NCBI RefSeq assembly: GCF_000789255.1
Contig: NZ_CP009552.1
Span: forward strand, 744,001-808,000
DNA from: Geoglobus acetivorans
GTDB lineage: Archaea; Halobacteriota; Archaeoglobi; Archaeoglobales; Archaeoglobaceae
DNA: 64,000 nucleotides
Direction: 5' to 3'
The position numbers and the translations under genes were made by a program. Below, piece by piece: positions 52,925-61,789 of this stretch; within the stretch, counting starts at the first letter, position 1; each line of letters begins with the position of its first letter. The notes under the pieces were generated by a model, which searched no databases, was not told the origin of the DNA, and saw only the letters and a list, made by a program, of their open reading frames with translations.

Positions 52925-53578
52925 GTGGACCTTCACATACACAGCATATACTCGGATGGCACCGCAGGCATCGATGAGATTGCGCGGAAAGCAAAGGAAA
53001 GGAATTTAAAGATAATCGCCATTGTCGACCACTCCGTGGAGCATCCGAAGGGATTGAATGAAAGAAAAGCAAGAAAAAGGAAGGTCGAGATAGAACAGGC
53101 AGAATCAAAATACGGAATCAGAATTCTTGACGGAATAGAATGTGGCATTCTGGAAGACGGAAAGATAATCCTGCCAAAACACGATTTTGAGCTTGTAATA
53201 GCGTCAATCCACACGATTTTACCTCAAAAGGAGATGTACAGGAGACTGAAGAGAGCTGTAGAAGAACATGATTTCCACATCCTCGGCCATCTTCACTCCA
53301 GCATATTCTCTCTTGATGGAAGAGTTGAGGAATACGATCTTGAGATACTTGATCTGCTGGAAGAGACGGGAAAAGCCCTTGAACTGAATTCACACCACAG
53401 CGCACCACCCGAGGAAACTCTGAAACTCTGCCTCGGCAGAAATATCACATACTCTTTCGGAAGTGATGCCCACACGGTCTCGAGAGTTGGAGACATTAAC
53501 CGCGCGAAAAGGATGGCAAAGATTTTTCTGAAAAATGGCAGATTTATTCTGGATGAGATGCATAACATTGACGGTTGA
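52925..53578 (+). CDS. PHP-domain phosphoesterase
   Basis: 217 residues from GTG 52925, ~27 bp after a TATA-like AATTTATT (52894-52901). An ATG at 52844 would lie antisense inside artA. The motifs VDLHIHSIYSDGTAGIDEIA (HxH), IAIVDHSVEHP, GIECGILEDGK, HILGHLHSS and YSFGSDAHTVSRVGDI hold all metal ligands. It resembles histidinol-phosphatase and 5'-3' phosphoesterase relatives; the substrate is unknown. Confidence 0.88.
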   Translation: MDLHIHSIYSDGTAGIDEIARKAKERNLKIIAIVDHSVEHPKGLNERKARKRKVEIEQAESKYGIRILDGIECGILEDGKIILPKHDFELVIASIHTILPQKEMYRRLKRAVEEHDFHILGHLHSSIFSLDGRVEEYDLEILDLLEETGKALELNSHHSAPPEETLKLCLGRNITYSFGSDAHTVSRVGDINRAKRMAKIFLKNGRFILDEMHNIDG

Positions 53579-53966
53579 TGCAATAATACCATACGGCAAT
53601 GGAATAGTGCTTGTAAAAAGAAAAAACGAACCATTCAAGGGCTGCTATGCTCTACCTGGTGGGATCGTGGAATACGGAGAAAGCGTTGAGAATGCGGTAA
53701 TCAGAGAGGTAAAGGAGGAGACCGGCCTTGACGTTGTAATTGAAAAACTCGTGGGCGTGTATTCCAATCCGCAGAGGGACCCGAGGGGGCACTTTGTCAG
53801 CATCTGTTTTCTGGCCAGGGTCGTGGGAGGTGTGTTGAAAGCAGGAAGCGATGCGAGAGAGGTAAAGATATTTAAATTGAATGAACTTCCTGAACTTGCA
53901 TTTGACCATTCAAAAATGATTGGTGATGCTGAGGTGATGATCAGTGGAATTCTGTCCGAAATGTAA
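53553..53966 (+). CDS. Nudix hydrolase
   Basis: 137 residues. The Nudix box is intact: GGIVEYGESVENAVIREVKE followed by ETGLD. The family removes nucleoside-linked diphosphates. ATG 53553 overlaps the PHP gene by 26 bp, and its end overlaps tfs by 23 bp. Substrate is not predictable. Confidence 0.92.
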   Translation: MRCITLTVDAIIPYGNGIVLVKRKNEPFKGCYALPGGIVEYGESVENAVIREVKEETGLDVVIEKLVGVYSNPQRDPRGHFVSICFLARVVGGVLKAGSDAREVKIFKLNELPELAFDHSKMIGDAEVMISGILSEM

Positions 53967-54255
53967 AAGCATAATGATATATCAGGGAGACAAGGCAGTT
54001 TGCAGAAAATGTGGCTATGAGAAGGAAGCAGATGACAGCATTAACCTCGTTACGGTTGCGAAAAGGAAGGAGGACGAGATACCGGTTATAGAAGGAGAGA
54101 ACGTCAAAACCCTGCCAACAACAAATGCAATATGTCCTGCGTGCGGACATAGAGAAGCTTACTGGTGGCTTAGACAGCTGAGAGCAGCAGATGAAAGCGA
54201 AGTGAGGTTTTTCAGGTGTACAAAATGCGGAAAAACCTGGAGGGAGTACGACTGA
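53944..54255 (+). CDS. tfs: Transcription factor S (TFIIS/Rpo9-like)
   Basis: 103 residues from GTG 53944. The N-terminal zinc ribbon CPKCKSIM…CRKCGYEK and C-terminal ribbon CPACGHREAYWWLRQLRAAD-ESEVRFFRCTKCGKTW are both present. The Asp-Glu (RAADESE) that enters the polymerase channel to cleave backtracked RNA is intact, so this is an active TFS. Confidence 0.95.
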   Translation: MEFCPKCKSIMIYQGDKAVCRKCGYEKEADDSINLVTVAKRKEDEIPVIEGENVKTLPTTNAICPACGHREAYWWLRQLRAADESEVRFFRCTKCGKTWREYD

Positions 54256-54828
54256 CTACTGGCTGAACCCTCCAGATATTATTACCTTCATTGCGTCCTC
54301 GACGCTCATGTCCAGATAGATAAGTTCCTCTTCGGGAACGAGTATCACAAAACCCGAGGTCGGATTTGGAGACGTTGGAACAAATACATTCACGAGCTTT
54401 TTTCCCGTGTTCTCGCAGGCCTGAGATATCTTCGTTCCGGAAGTGAATCCGAGAGCATACATCCCCTTCCTCGGATATTCCACAAGTACCACGCCCTTCA
54501 GCCTCTCTATGTCTGACTGCAATAGCGTTCTGAGTGCCTCCTTTGTTCCAACGTAGATCGTTCTGATAAGGGGGATCTTCTTTATCCAGCCTTCAAACAC
54601 ATCAATCGCTCTCTGGCCAAAGGTCCTCGTACCGACGAAACCGAGGCCAAGGATCACCAAGGCGAGAATGATGAGACTCATCCCCGGAAAGTAATAGGGG
54701 CTTTTTGACGCAAAAGGCTTCAGAAAATCCTCGACAAAGCCAACCGCCCAGTAGATTATCAGAAAAGTTGCTGCCAGAGGAAGAAATATCACAACACCGG
54801 TTATGAACATCCTCTTCAACCTTTCCAT
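54256..54828 (-). CDS. DUF502 family membrane protein
   Basis: 190 residues from ATG 54828. Two N-terminal membrane helices (FITGVVIFLPLAATFLIIYW; SLIILALVILGLGFVGTRTF) are followed by a soluble domain with IPLIRTIYVGTKEALRTLLQ and a VNVFVPTSPNPTSGFVILVP motif, typical of the family. Function is unknown. Confidence 0.88.
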   Translation of the reverse strand: MERLKRMFITGVVIFLPLAATFLIIYWAVGFVEDFLKPFASKSPYYFPGMSLIILALVILGLGFVGTRTFGQRAIDVFEGWIKKIPLIRTIYVGTKEALRTLLQSDIERLKGVVLVEYPRKGMYALGFTSGTKISQACENTGKKLVNVFVPTSPNPTSGFVILVPEEELIYLDMSVEDAMKVIISGGFSQ

Positions 54829-55032
54829 AGCCCCATACATTCTGGATAGTGTATAACTTTTCCGCAGTCGTTCTCAGATTATTACAATTATAATCAGTAC
54901 CACTACGTTATTATATGGCATGCCGTGATGATAAAGCCAGATAAATTCAATTCCATGATTATAATGAAAATTATAATTTCAGAAAAATATAAATATTTTA
55001 TACTATCATGATTATTCTGGAGGTGAAAAGAT

Positions 55033-55110
55033 ATGGAAAAGAAGGTCGAGAGAAGGGAGAAGGAAGTTGAGGAAGTGTTCAAGGGGATGAAGCTGCACTT
55101 CCTGACATGA
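55033..55110 (+). CDS. 25-residue charged micro-ORF upstream of a prenyltransferase gene
   Basis: ATG 55033 follows GGAGGTGAAAAGAT, a very strong Shine-Dalgarno sequence. The peptide (MEKKVERREKEVEEVFKGMK…) is a single amphipathic charged helix ending at TGA 55108-55110. The UbiA gene starts 8 bp later without its own clear ribosome site, so it is probably translated by coupling. A TATA-rich stretch (54986-55005) lies upstream. The peptide could be a leader or a short regulatory protein. Confidence 0.5.
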   Translation: MEKKVERREKEVEEVFKGMKLHFLT

Positions 55111-55117
55111 AGCGAGA

Positions 55118-55981
55118 ATGTTTTTAAAAGTGCTTGAATATTCGGCCAAACCCCGAAATATTATATTTCCCATTCCTATTATACCTGTTATTGTTGGCCT
55201 GTACGCCAGCCAAGGTGTGATTTCAGAAATATTAAAGCCTATACTGCTGACATTCATGCTCTATCCAGCAATAAATCTTTGGAACCATATAAACGATGCC
55301 GAAGATGATGCTATTTCTGGCCGAGACACCCCATTCACAATTGAACCAATAAGGAAGTATACTGTGTTCTCCATTCTCGCACTATATATCCTATCCCTTG
55401 CTTTCGTGTACATTAATGCGAAGATACATGGGTTGATTGCATACATGCTTGTTTTAACAATGACGTTCATCTATTCTGACACAATGATCACCAAACTCAG
55501 ACTGAAACGCCATTACATTGGCGAAATTATCGTATATATGATCACAATACCTGCATACATTCTAATGCTCTACTCAGTTACATCCTCCTTAACAATCGAC
55601 GCCATTAAACTTGCAACAGTGCTGACACCATTACTTATCTCCTCCCTATTCATCAAGGACCTTAAAGATATCTCGTCTGACAAAAAGGTCGGACTGAAAA
55701 CTCTTGGAACAGTATTCAGTCCGGAGTCACTCGTTAAAACATACTCATTTTTGCTTCTGGTATATTTCATAATTGGTACTTTTGTTTTCAAAGAAGAGAT
55801 GTCTATCTTACCCTTCATACCAGTAATTGGGGTAATCTATGGCATCTATAAGTTTCATCGCAGCGGGTGGAGAATTGCGAGAGATACGGTGAAATATTTC
55901 ACAATGATTACTTACTCTGGCTTGCTTTCTCTGGTTCTGATAATTGCGTATCTGGCAGGCAAAACGCTGCTACTCCTTTAA
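55118..55981 (+). CDS. UbiA-family prenyltransferase
   Basis: 287 residues with ~8-9 membrane helices. The two Asp-rich motifs are INLWNHINDAEDDAISGRD (NxxxDxxxD, ~60-68) and FIKDLKDISSDKKVGLKTLG (DxxxD, ~185). It transfers a polyprenyl group to an aromatic or lipid acceptor; the substrate is not clear. The sequence is more AT-rich than its surroundings. It overlaps the convergent gene by 12 bp. Confidence 0.88.
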   Translation: MFLKVLEYSAKPRNIIFPIPIIPVIVGLYASQGVISEILKPILLTFMLYPAINLWNHINDAEDDAISGRDTPFTIEPIRKYTVFSILALYILSLAFVYINAKIHGLIAYMLVLTMTFIYSDTMITKLRLKRHYIGEIIVYMITIPAYILMLYSVTSSLTIDAIKLATVLTPLLISSLFIKDLKDISSDKKVGLKTLGTVFSPESLVKTYSFLLLVYFIIGTFVFKEEMSILPFIPVIGVIYGIYKFHRSGWRIARDTVKYFTMITYSGLLSLVLIIAYLAGKTLLLL

Positions 55982-57310
55982 CTCAACCATGAGCGAAGTT
56001 CCAGAGCTGAAATAGCATATTCCTCCATCAATCTCGGAAAGAAACTTTTTCGAATTGTAATCCTTAATCATTTTGGCAGATGACGCAGATGTAAAAATTA
56101 ATAGCCAATCTCCTTTACAGGTGTCGCACAAGAAATCATACATCCTATATGTATCTCCTCTGTAAGCAAGGAGTGTCGTTGAATCCACAAAGAAAATCCT
56201 GAAACAGGCATTATTGCCAACAATACTGTCAAAAAACACAAATTCCTCTGGTGATTCCACAAAAATTTCTCCAAGAATTAAACCACTATCTTCAAAAACA
56301 TCCAAATCTAGAAAATATGGATAAAAGTTTAGAGGATATCCTGTCAACCCAATAACGGATGTTCCAAACGTTTTTCTACTGATCAAGGCAAGTCCATATG
56401 GAGATATGCCTGAAAAATTGCCCCCTTCCACTCTTTCAATAAATTCTTCTTGAGTTATTTCAAACCCCAGTTTCTCCCTTATATAATCCTTAACCGGCAT
56501 CCCGTTTATCTCCCCAATCACGTTGCCTTCCTTAATCACCCTAACCTCGTCCTTCAGGGCGAAGAAACTGCTGAGTATCTTCCTGGTTTCTTCAACACTG
56601 TTGCCTCTCTCCGGAAATATGTCCTTGAAGTGAAGTTCCGCATCCTTTATGGCGAGAACGAGAACATTCTGCCCAATGGGCCTGAAGTTATACAGAATCA
56701 GCGGCGTTTCTTCGTGAACCTCAAGGGGTACGAGATTGATCGAGCCCACAGGGATGCCAGATTTGCCAAGGATTCTCAGCACCTTGTTTACGGGTATGAA
56801 CAGCCTCTCTTTCTGAACCCAGTTCGAGTAGGCCTTCAAAATCCTTCTCTTTCTACCCTCATCCTTGCATCTCCTGTATCTGAACCAGTAAAGCCGGTCC
56901 CTCAGAAAACCCTTGAACAGAGCCATCTTTCCGGGGAAGTAAAGGGCGGGATAGATTGCAAGGGCAACGTCATGGCCTTTAATTTTACCGGCAATTTTTT
57001 CAAGCTCCTTTTCCAGGTTTCCCCTGCCCGTAACATAGATGTCGTGGTCAATTTCAAGCAGAACAATGGCAATCCCATGCATGAATATGCCCTCATTCGT
57101 CCCGAAACCATCCACGAAGAAAATAATGCTGTTGAAAACCAGCAGTTTTTTCAGAAAATCTATCAGCTCGTTCCTGTTTTCAAACAGAGACTGAGTGATA
57201 ATCACCACACTGAGATTCGGGCTAAAATCGACTTTTTTGAGCTTGTGCTCGATATCCGCAATTATTGATTTCACGTCCTTTGAGGATGAGGACAGTACGC
57301 TATATTTCAT
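55970..57310 (-). CDS. FIST-like two-domain sensory protein (tentative)
   Basis: 446 residues, with no signal peptide or membrane helix. The N-terminal part has alternating strands and helices (LSVVIITQSLFENRNELIDF; FFVDGFGTNEGIFMHGIAIV). A basic helical insert lies at ~135-175, and the C-terminal part has GISPYGLALISRKTFGTSVI and WLLIFTSASSAKMIKDY. The layout resembles FIST N + FIST C small-ligand sensors but no diagnostic motif is certain. It is the third gene after a KaiC-like ATPase and a Roadblock-like protein (11-bp overlap), so a signalling role is likely. Confidence 0.45.
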   Translation of the reverse strand: MKYSVLSSSSKDVKSIIADIEHKLKKVDFSPNLSVVIITQSLFENRNELIDFLKKLLVFNSIIFFVDGFGTNEGIFMHGIAIVLLEIDHDIYVTGRGNLEKELEKIAGKIKGHDVALAIYPALYFPGKMALFKGFLRDRLYWFRYRRCKDEGRKRRILKAYSNWVQKERLFIPVNKVLRILGKSGIPVGSINLVPLEVHEETPLILYNFRPIGQNVLVLAIKDAELHFKDIFPERGNSVEETRKILSSFFALKDEVRVIKEGNVIGEINGMPVKDYIREKLGFEITQEEFIERVEGGNFSGISPYGLALISRKTFGTSVIGLTGYPLNFYPYFLDLDVFEDSGLILGEIFVESPEEFVFFDSIVGNNACFRIFFVDSTTLLAYRGDTYRMYDFLCDTCKGDWLLIFTSASSAKMIKDYNSKKFLSEIDGGICYFSSGTSLMVELKE

Positions 57311-57656
57311 TCAGTAAAATTGGTTTTAGAGAGTTTATTACTCTTTTGGCTTCGATTTCAAGTCTGTACTCGGCTATGGGCAGAAACAAAATGCTCAGAA
57401 CCAGAGTTCTGGTTACAGGAAGAAGAAGAATTTTTATATTACCGACTTTTATTGAAACGTCCTCAAGTTTACGGTTAAAGATGTAATCGAGAAGAGATTT
57501 GATGTGTTTCTCGAGGAAGTAAAGATGAATCAGCACAGCCCGTTCATCCTTGATTTCGGCATAGATAGGGGTGCCATCCACCCTGTAAAGAATGACACCC
57601 TTCACTGAGGGGTCGTTTGACAGCTCTTTTATCAGCTTACTTACTCTCTGACTCAT
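57300..57656 (-). CDS. Roadblock/LC7-like protein
   Basis: 118 residues: N-terminal helix (SQRVSKLIKELSNDPSVKGV), strand pair (VILYRVDGTPIYAEI), a long helix, then strands (VSIKVGNIKILLLPVTRTLV) and a final helix. This is the profilin-like Roadblock/LC7 layout. Such proteins dimerise and control small GTPases or KaiC-like ATPases. It overlaps both neighbours (20 and 11 bp), so it is cotranslated with them. Confidence 0.6.
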   Translation of the reverse strand: MSQRVSKLIKELSNDPSVKGVILYRVDGTPIYAEIKDERAVLIHLYFLEKHIKSLLDYIFNRKLEDVSIKVGNIKILLLPVTRTLVLSILFLPIAEYRLEIEAKRVINSLKPILLNEI

Positions 57657-58467
57657 AGATCCTCAGCACCCTTTCTATGAGAGACTTTGTTACAGGCACA
57701 TTTCTGTCAATCATGAACCTGAGCCGCTCTCTAAGGCTATCATCGACCCTTGAATCCTTAATAGTCGCTTCAACATCTTCAGCACCCCTGTATTCATCGA
57801 TGTCGCTTTCAACCACAATGCCAAGTCCGGGGAATATCCTGTAGGGAAACACGCCATCGGCATGCCAGGATGCACGGTGTTTTATGACCTGTATTGTCCT
57901 GCTGAAAGCCTCGCCGTATCCAATATTCTTGAGATACACCGCAGAATCTCCAAGGAAAATGGGCAGGGCCACATCGGGCTTGCTGAGTGTTGATGTGAAA
58001 GGCTCTTCGACGGTTACTATGGACGTTCCGCTTGCCCTGAGCTGATCAAAGAACCAGTTAATGTCCTTCCTGACTGTAAAATCCAGCGATGAGATGAGCG
58101 GAGTGAACGAATCAATAACAATCCTGGCATTACCATCCGAATTGTTCTCTATATAACCTATAATATCTTCGTTGAGATATGAAATCGAGTCGGCATGACT
58201 TCTGGTAACGAGCAGTGTACCATCCTCGATGGCCTTCACCAGCTCATACCATCCAAGAGACTCAGCCAGAACCATGATGGCCTTCCCATCCATATCAAAA
58301 GAAACGTAAATCCCTTTCTCACCATTTTCGATACCTTTAAGCAGAAACTGAAGGGAAAATATGGTTTTTCCAGTTCCGGATGCGCCTACCACAATATTTA
58401 CAGTGTTGGGTCTGTAGCCACCTCCGATTATGGTATCGAAACCTATAATCCCCGTCTTTATCCTCAT
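57637..58467 (-). CDS. KaiC-like RecA-superfamily ATPase, single domain
   Basis: 276 residues from ATG 58467. Walker A is VVGASGTGKTIFSLQFLLKG (~27-35), preceded by FDTIIGGGYRPNTVNI. The Glu of typical KaiC (YVSFEE) is replaced in IYVSFDMDG. Walker B is ARIVIDSFTPLI. A KaiC-type HRxxWH-like IKHRASWHADGVFPYRI follows, and a C-terminal helical tail (~225-276) is extra. It probably switches the adjacent Roadblock and FIST-like proteins. Confidence 0.85.
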   Translation of the reverse strand: MRIKTGIIGFDTIIGGGYRPNTVNIVVGASGTGKTIFSLQFLLKGIENGEKGIYVSFDMDGKAIMVLAESLGWYELVKAIEDGTLLVTRSHADSISYLNEDIIGYIENNSDGNARIVIDSFTPLISSLDFTVRKDINWFFDQLRASGTSIVTVEEPFTSTLSKPDVALPIFLGDSAVYLKNIGYGEAFSRTIQVIKHRASWHADGVFPYRIFPGLGIVVESDIDEYRGAEDVEATIKDSRVDDSLRERLRFMIDRNVPVTKSLIERVLRIYESESK

Positions 58468-58558
58468 TATAACAAGAAGAAGGCATATTCCTATTTAAAT
58501 TTTTGGTAGCCCATGACTGCAGAGCAGGGAGTAAACACGCATCAGAATTGAAAAGCAA

Positions 58559-58599
58559 GCTCAAAATTCCAGAGCGAGACCGTAGCTTGGAATTTGAGC
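58559..58599 (-). terminator. Hairpin downstream of initiator tRNA
   Basis: Inverted repeat GCTCAAAATTCCA (58559-58571) and TGGAATTTGAGC (58588-58599), 12 pairs with one bulge and an inner AGC/GCT pair. On the tRNA strand it is followed by TTGCTTTTC. It lies 32 bp past the tRNA 3' end and could end transcription or be a small structured RNA. Confidence 0.45.
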
Positions 58600-58630
58600 C
58601 TACATCGAGGTGGGGTGATTTTAGGGATTA

Positions 58631-58705
58631 TAGCGGGGCGTGGATTTGAACCACGGATCTGCGGGTTATGAGCCCGCCGGGATTACCTGACTACCCCACC
58701 CCGCT
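58631..58705 (-). tRNA. Initiator tRNA-Met (CAU)
   Basis: 75 nt on the minus strand, without encoded CCA. It starts AGCGGGGTGGGGTAGTCAGG and the acceptor ends CCCCGCT-A. The anticodon stem-loop is GCGGG-CTCATAA-CCCGC; the three G:C pairs next to the loop and the A1:U72 pair mark it as initiator. The T arm is CGTGG-TTCAAAT-CCACG. There is no intron. A TATA-like TATTTAATA (58731-58739) lies upstream. Confidence 0.95.
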
Positions 58706-58783
58706 TCACAGTCTCTACCTCAGGTGCTGTATTTAATACTTATGGCCAAAAAGACATAAATAATCCGGATTTTACATTCAGTC

Positions 58784-59686
58784 GTGCAATCCAATTTCAG
58801 GGGCAGTTTACTTGGCCTCGCAATAGGTGATGCTCTTGGCATGCCTGTCGAAGGCATGACTTACGAGGAAATCAAACAGAGATTTGGCGAGATCAGGGAC
58901 TTCATGCCGTCTGAGGACGGGTTATCAGAAGGCGAGTGGACGGACGATACCGCCCAGGCATTGATTCTTGCAGAATCACTTTTGGAAACCGTGTACTTCT
59001 CTCCGGAAAATTTTGCGGAAAAACTGGCAGGGCTGAGCATAAGCCACAGATTCGGACCCACATCTTCACAGGCGATCCGCCTGCTGAGGCAGGGGTATTC
59101 CTGGAGAGAGAGCGGAATAAACTCTGACACAAACGGTTCAGCCATGCGAGTTGCGCCCATTGGCCTTCTGTACAATCACAACTATAACCTCGTAGAGGAT
59201 TATGCTGTTATTGCCTCGTCGATAACGCACAAAGGCTCCGCGGCAATTGCAGGATGTGTTGCCGTTGCCATCGGGGTTGCCTGTGCCGCAAATGAAGACG
59301 AAGAACTGGTAAGCGAGGTGGTCAGAAGAGCAGAGAAATACGACACGCTTGTTGCTGAAAAGATAGAATATGCATACCAGATACGAAAATCAGGACTGGA
59401 AAAGGCAATAAAAGAGCTGGGAAATTCAATCATGGCATTTGAATCGATACCCTTCGCATTTTACTGCTTCTTTTCATCTAAAAATTTCGAGCAGGCAGTT
59501 ATACGGGCCGTAAATGCTGGAGGCGATGCCGACACTGTTGCTGCGATTTCAGGTACGCTGAAGGGGGCTGAAACAGGTATAGAGGGCATACCAGAAAGAC
59601 TAAGAAAAATAAAGGATTATGATATCATCTTAGACATCGCAGACAGACTTTACGAAGCACATCTGAAGATTACGAGGGTCGGTTAG
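58784..59686 (+). CDS. ADP-ribosylglycohydrolase family protein
   Basis: 300 residues from GTG 58784. Magnesium-site motifs are LLGLAIGDALGMPVEGMTYE, EGEWTDDTAQALILAESLLE and AVNAGGDADTVAAISGTLKG (GGDxDT). It removes ADP-ribose from proteins or nucleic acids, as DraG/ARH3 relatives do. The frame is complete. It overlaps the convergent trxB gene by 4 bp. Confidence 0.93.
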   Translation: MQSNFRGSLLGLAIGDALGMPVEGMTYEEIKQRFGEIRDFMPSEDGLSEGEWTDDTAQALILAESLLETVYFSPENFAEKLAGLSISHRFGPTSSQAIRLLRQGYSWRESGINSDTNGSAMRVAPIGLLYNHNYNLVEDYAVIASSITHKGSAAIAGCVAVAIGVACAANEDEELVSEVVRRAEKYDTLVAEKIEYAYQIRKSGLEKAIKELGNSIMAFESIPFAFYCFFSSKNFEQAVIRAVNAGGDADTVAAISGTLKGAETGIEGIPERLRKIKDYDIILDIADRLYEAHLKITRVG

Positions 59687-60645
59687 CTTTTCATCATTTT
59701 AATGTACTCGAAGGCTGAATTTGCCGCAATTGCCCCTTCAGCACATGCGGTTACCACCTGCTTCAGAGGGTTCTCTGTGCAGTCACCTGCTGCATAGACC
59801 CCATCCACATTTGTTCTCTGCTTCCTATCCACTCTGATGTATCCGGCCGAGTCCCGTTCCACTCCCAGATCCATTACGATGTCAGTTGCTGGCCTGATAC
59901 CCACCGCAATGAAGATGCCATCAACCTCAACAACCTGCTCCTCCCCGGTAGCTCTGTTGAGCAAAACAACCTTCTCTACCTTCTCACCCCCCTCAATTCT
60001 TTCGACTACGCTGTTCCAGATTACTGGGATCTCCCGTTTGAAAAACTCTTCCTGCAAAGCTCTATCAGCCCTCAGTTCGTCCCTTCTATGCACGAGCGTT
60101 ACATCACATCCCGTTTCTTTAAGGTAAATCGCATCGGTCAGGGCAGTGTTCCCACCACCAACAACGAGAACCTTCTTCCCCCTGAAGAAGTGGCCGTCAC
60201 AAGTTGCACAGTAACTCACTCCCCTGCCCACAAACTCCCTCTCTCCGGGAACTCCGAGTTCCTTATGTTTTCCACCCGTAGCGATGATGATGGCCCGGGC
60301 ATAATATGTTCCGCCATCGGCAACAACCTCGAATTTTCCGTTCGCTTTTCTCACCCTTTCCACGTTCTCAAATTTGTGCACCGCTCCGAATTTAAGTGCC
60401 TGGTTCTTCATCCTCTCAAGAAGCTCAAATCCGCTTCCCTCGTACCCGGGATAGTTTTCAATCCAGGGTGTTAAGGAAAGCTGGGAAACAGGGTCCACGC
60501 TTTCGAAAAAAGCAGTCTTCAGACCGTATCTCGCCGAATATATGGCCGCAGTCAGCCCTGCGGGTCCTGCACCGATAATTATCACATCATATTCGCTGAC
60601 ATCCTCTACTTTCCCCATCAGATCCGAGCTTAGCATGACCTGCAT
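59683..60645 (-). CDS. trxB: Thioredoxin reductase
   Basis: 320 residues from ATG 60645, which has GGAGGTGAACATA upstream; the frame runs on to 60726. FAD motif IIIGAGPAGLTAAIYSARYG, redox centre SYCATCDGHFFRG (CATC, ~145-148), NADPH motif VLVVGGGNTALTDAIYL, and ending YAAGDCTENPLKQVV. The HRRDELRA arginines favour NADPH. It reduces thioredoxin. Confidence 0.94.
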   Translation of the reverse strand: MQVMLSSDLMGKVEDVSEYDVIIIGAGPAGLTAAIYSARYGLKTAFFESVDPVSQLSLTPWIENYPGYEGSGFELLERMKNQALKFGAVHKFENVERVRKANGKFEVVADGGTYYARAIIIATGGKHKELGVPGEREFVGRGVSYCATCDGHFFRGKKVLVVGGGNTALTDAIYLKETGCDVTLVHRRDELRADRALQEEFFKREIPVIWNSVVERIEGGEKVEKVVLLNRATGEEQVVEVDGIFIAVGIRPATDIVMDLGVERDSAGYIRVDRKQRTNVDGVYAAGDCTENPLKQVVTACAEGAIAANSAFEYIKMMKS

Positions 60646-60847
60646 TATGTTCACCTCCTTCCAGTCTGAAAGTATTGCAGTAAAATAAACTTTTTCAGGT
60701 TTTAGCCTCCCTGTCCAATTCGACAAGTATGTTTCTACCTGAAAAATTTACATCCAGGTTCTAAGTCTTTCTGAAATGATGCCCAAGTTTTATTTAGTCG
60801 CAGTAAGGATACTAATCAATAGCTGTCAGCACGTAAAGGTGGTGCAG

Positions 60848-61789
60848 GTGAACTTCCTGAGTAAAAATGAATTGACGGAAAAATACGGTAAAATTCCGTG
60901 GATCTCACCCTACAGGAAGCTTGTAGCAGTGACCGATGGAGAGTTTATCGAGCTTCACGAATACCATGCGAGGGGAAAGTGCATTGGTGGGTCTGCATGG
61001 GAGATTTATCATTATCCGAGAGTGAGCGACCTGATAATATCCGCAAGAAGAGAAGGCGCAAGAAACATTTTCGTGCTGAAAAAAGGCGAGACAGAGCTGA
61101 GACTGATACCCGGAATTGCCGGGGCCGGAATCGAGTCAGCCATAATTAAAGACAGTAGTATAGAGATAACATATTCGGGTCTTGCGGGTGGAGGAATTGC
61201 CGCAACTGTTTGCAGAGGTCTTGCCGAGGGGGTTGACGGTATTGAAATTATCAATCTCGGAGGTGGGGCTGAACTCGGCAGAGCAAAAATAAGGTTAAAA
61301 CCTTACAGAAAGGTTGTCATAGGCATTGATGACACGGACAGCAGGGAAGGAGGAGCCACTTGGGCGCTGGCAAACGAGATAGCGCATGCCCTCGAGCAGG
61401 ATGGCTTCGGTCACTACCTGTCCCATGCAATCGTGCAGCTCTACACCAGAACACCGGAGAAAACGACGAACTGCGTTTCAATTGCAGTAACATTCGCAAC
61501 AGAAAACAAAGAAAAGCTCGTATCTGAATTCGCCACGCGGCTCAGAGAGACCACTCTAAGCGACGAAACTGCCATGGCTGTGTGGGATAAAGTCCTCATC
61601 CCGGATGAGTTGAAGAAATACGCGGAGAATGCAAAGAGCAGGGTGGTGCAGATTGACGAGGCCATGAAAGTCGCTGAGAAGCTAAACATACAGGTGGTGG
61701 AGATAACGGGCAAGAGAGGTGTGATAGGGGCGATAGCATCGCTTGGTTTTGCAGACGATCCAGACGGGGCTGTGATGGTCTATGCTTGA
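60848..61789 (+). CDS. Methanogenesis marker protein 11-like protein
   Basis: 313 residues from GTG 60848, behind AAGGTGGTG; an ATG at 60776 would add 24 atypical residues. The N-terminal part has LSKNELTEKYGKIPWISPYR and AVTDGEFIELHEYHARGKCI. The C-terminal half carries VVIGIDDTDSREGGATWALA, the IDDTDS nucleotide-binding motif also found in TiaS. This matches the family listed as methanogenesis marker 11, whose role is unknown. The radical SAM gene overlaps it by 8 bp. Confidence 0.75.
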   Translation: MNFLSKNELTEKYGKIPWISPYRKLVAVTDGEFIELHEYHARGKCIGGSAWEIYHYPRVSDLIISARREGARNIFVLKKGETELRLIPGIAGAGIESAIIKDSSIEITYSGLAGGGIAATVCRGLAEGVDGIEIINLGGGAELGRAKIRLKPYRKVVIGIDDTDSREGGATWALANEIAHALEQDGFGHYLSHAIVQLYTRTPEKTTNCVSIAVTFATENKEKLVSEFATRLRETTLSDETAMAVWDKVLIPDELKKYAENAKSRVVQIDEAMKVAEKLNIQVVEITGKRGVIGAIASLGFADDPDGAVMVYA

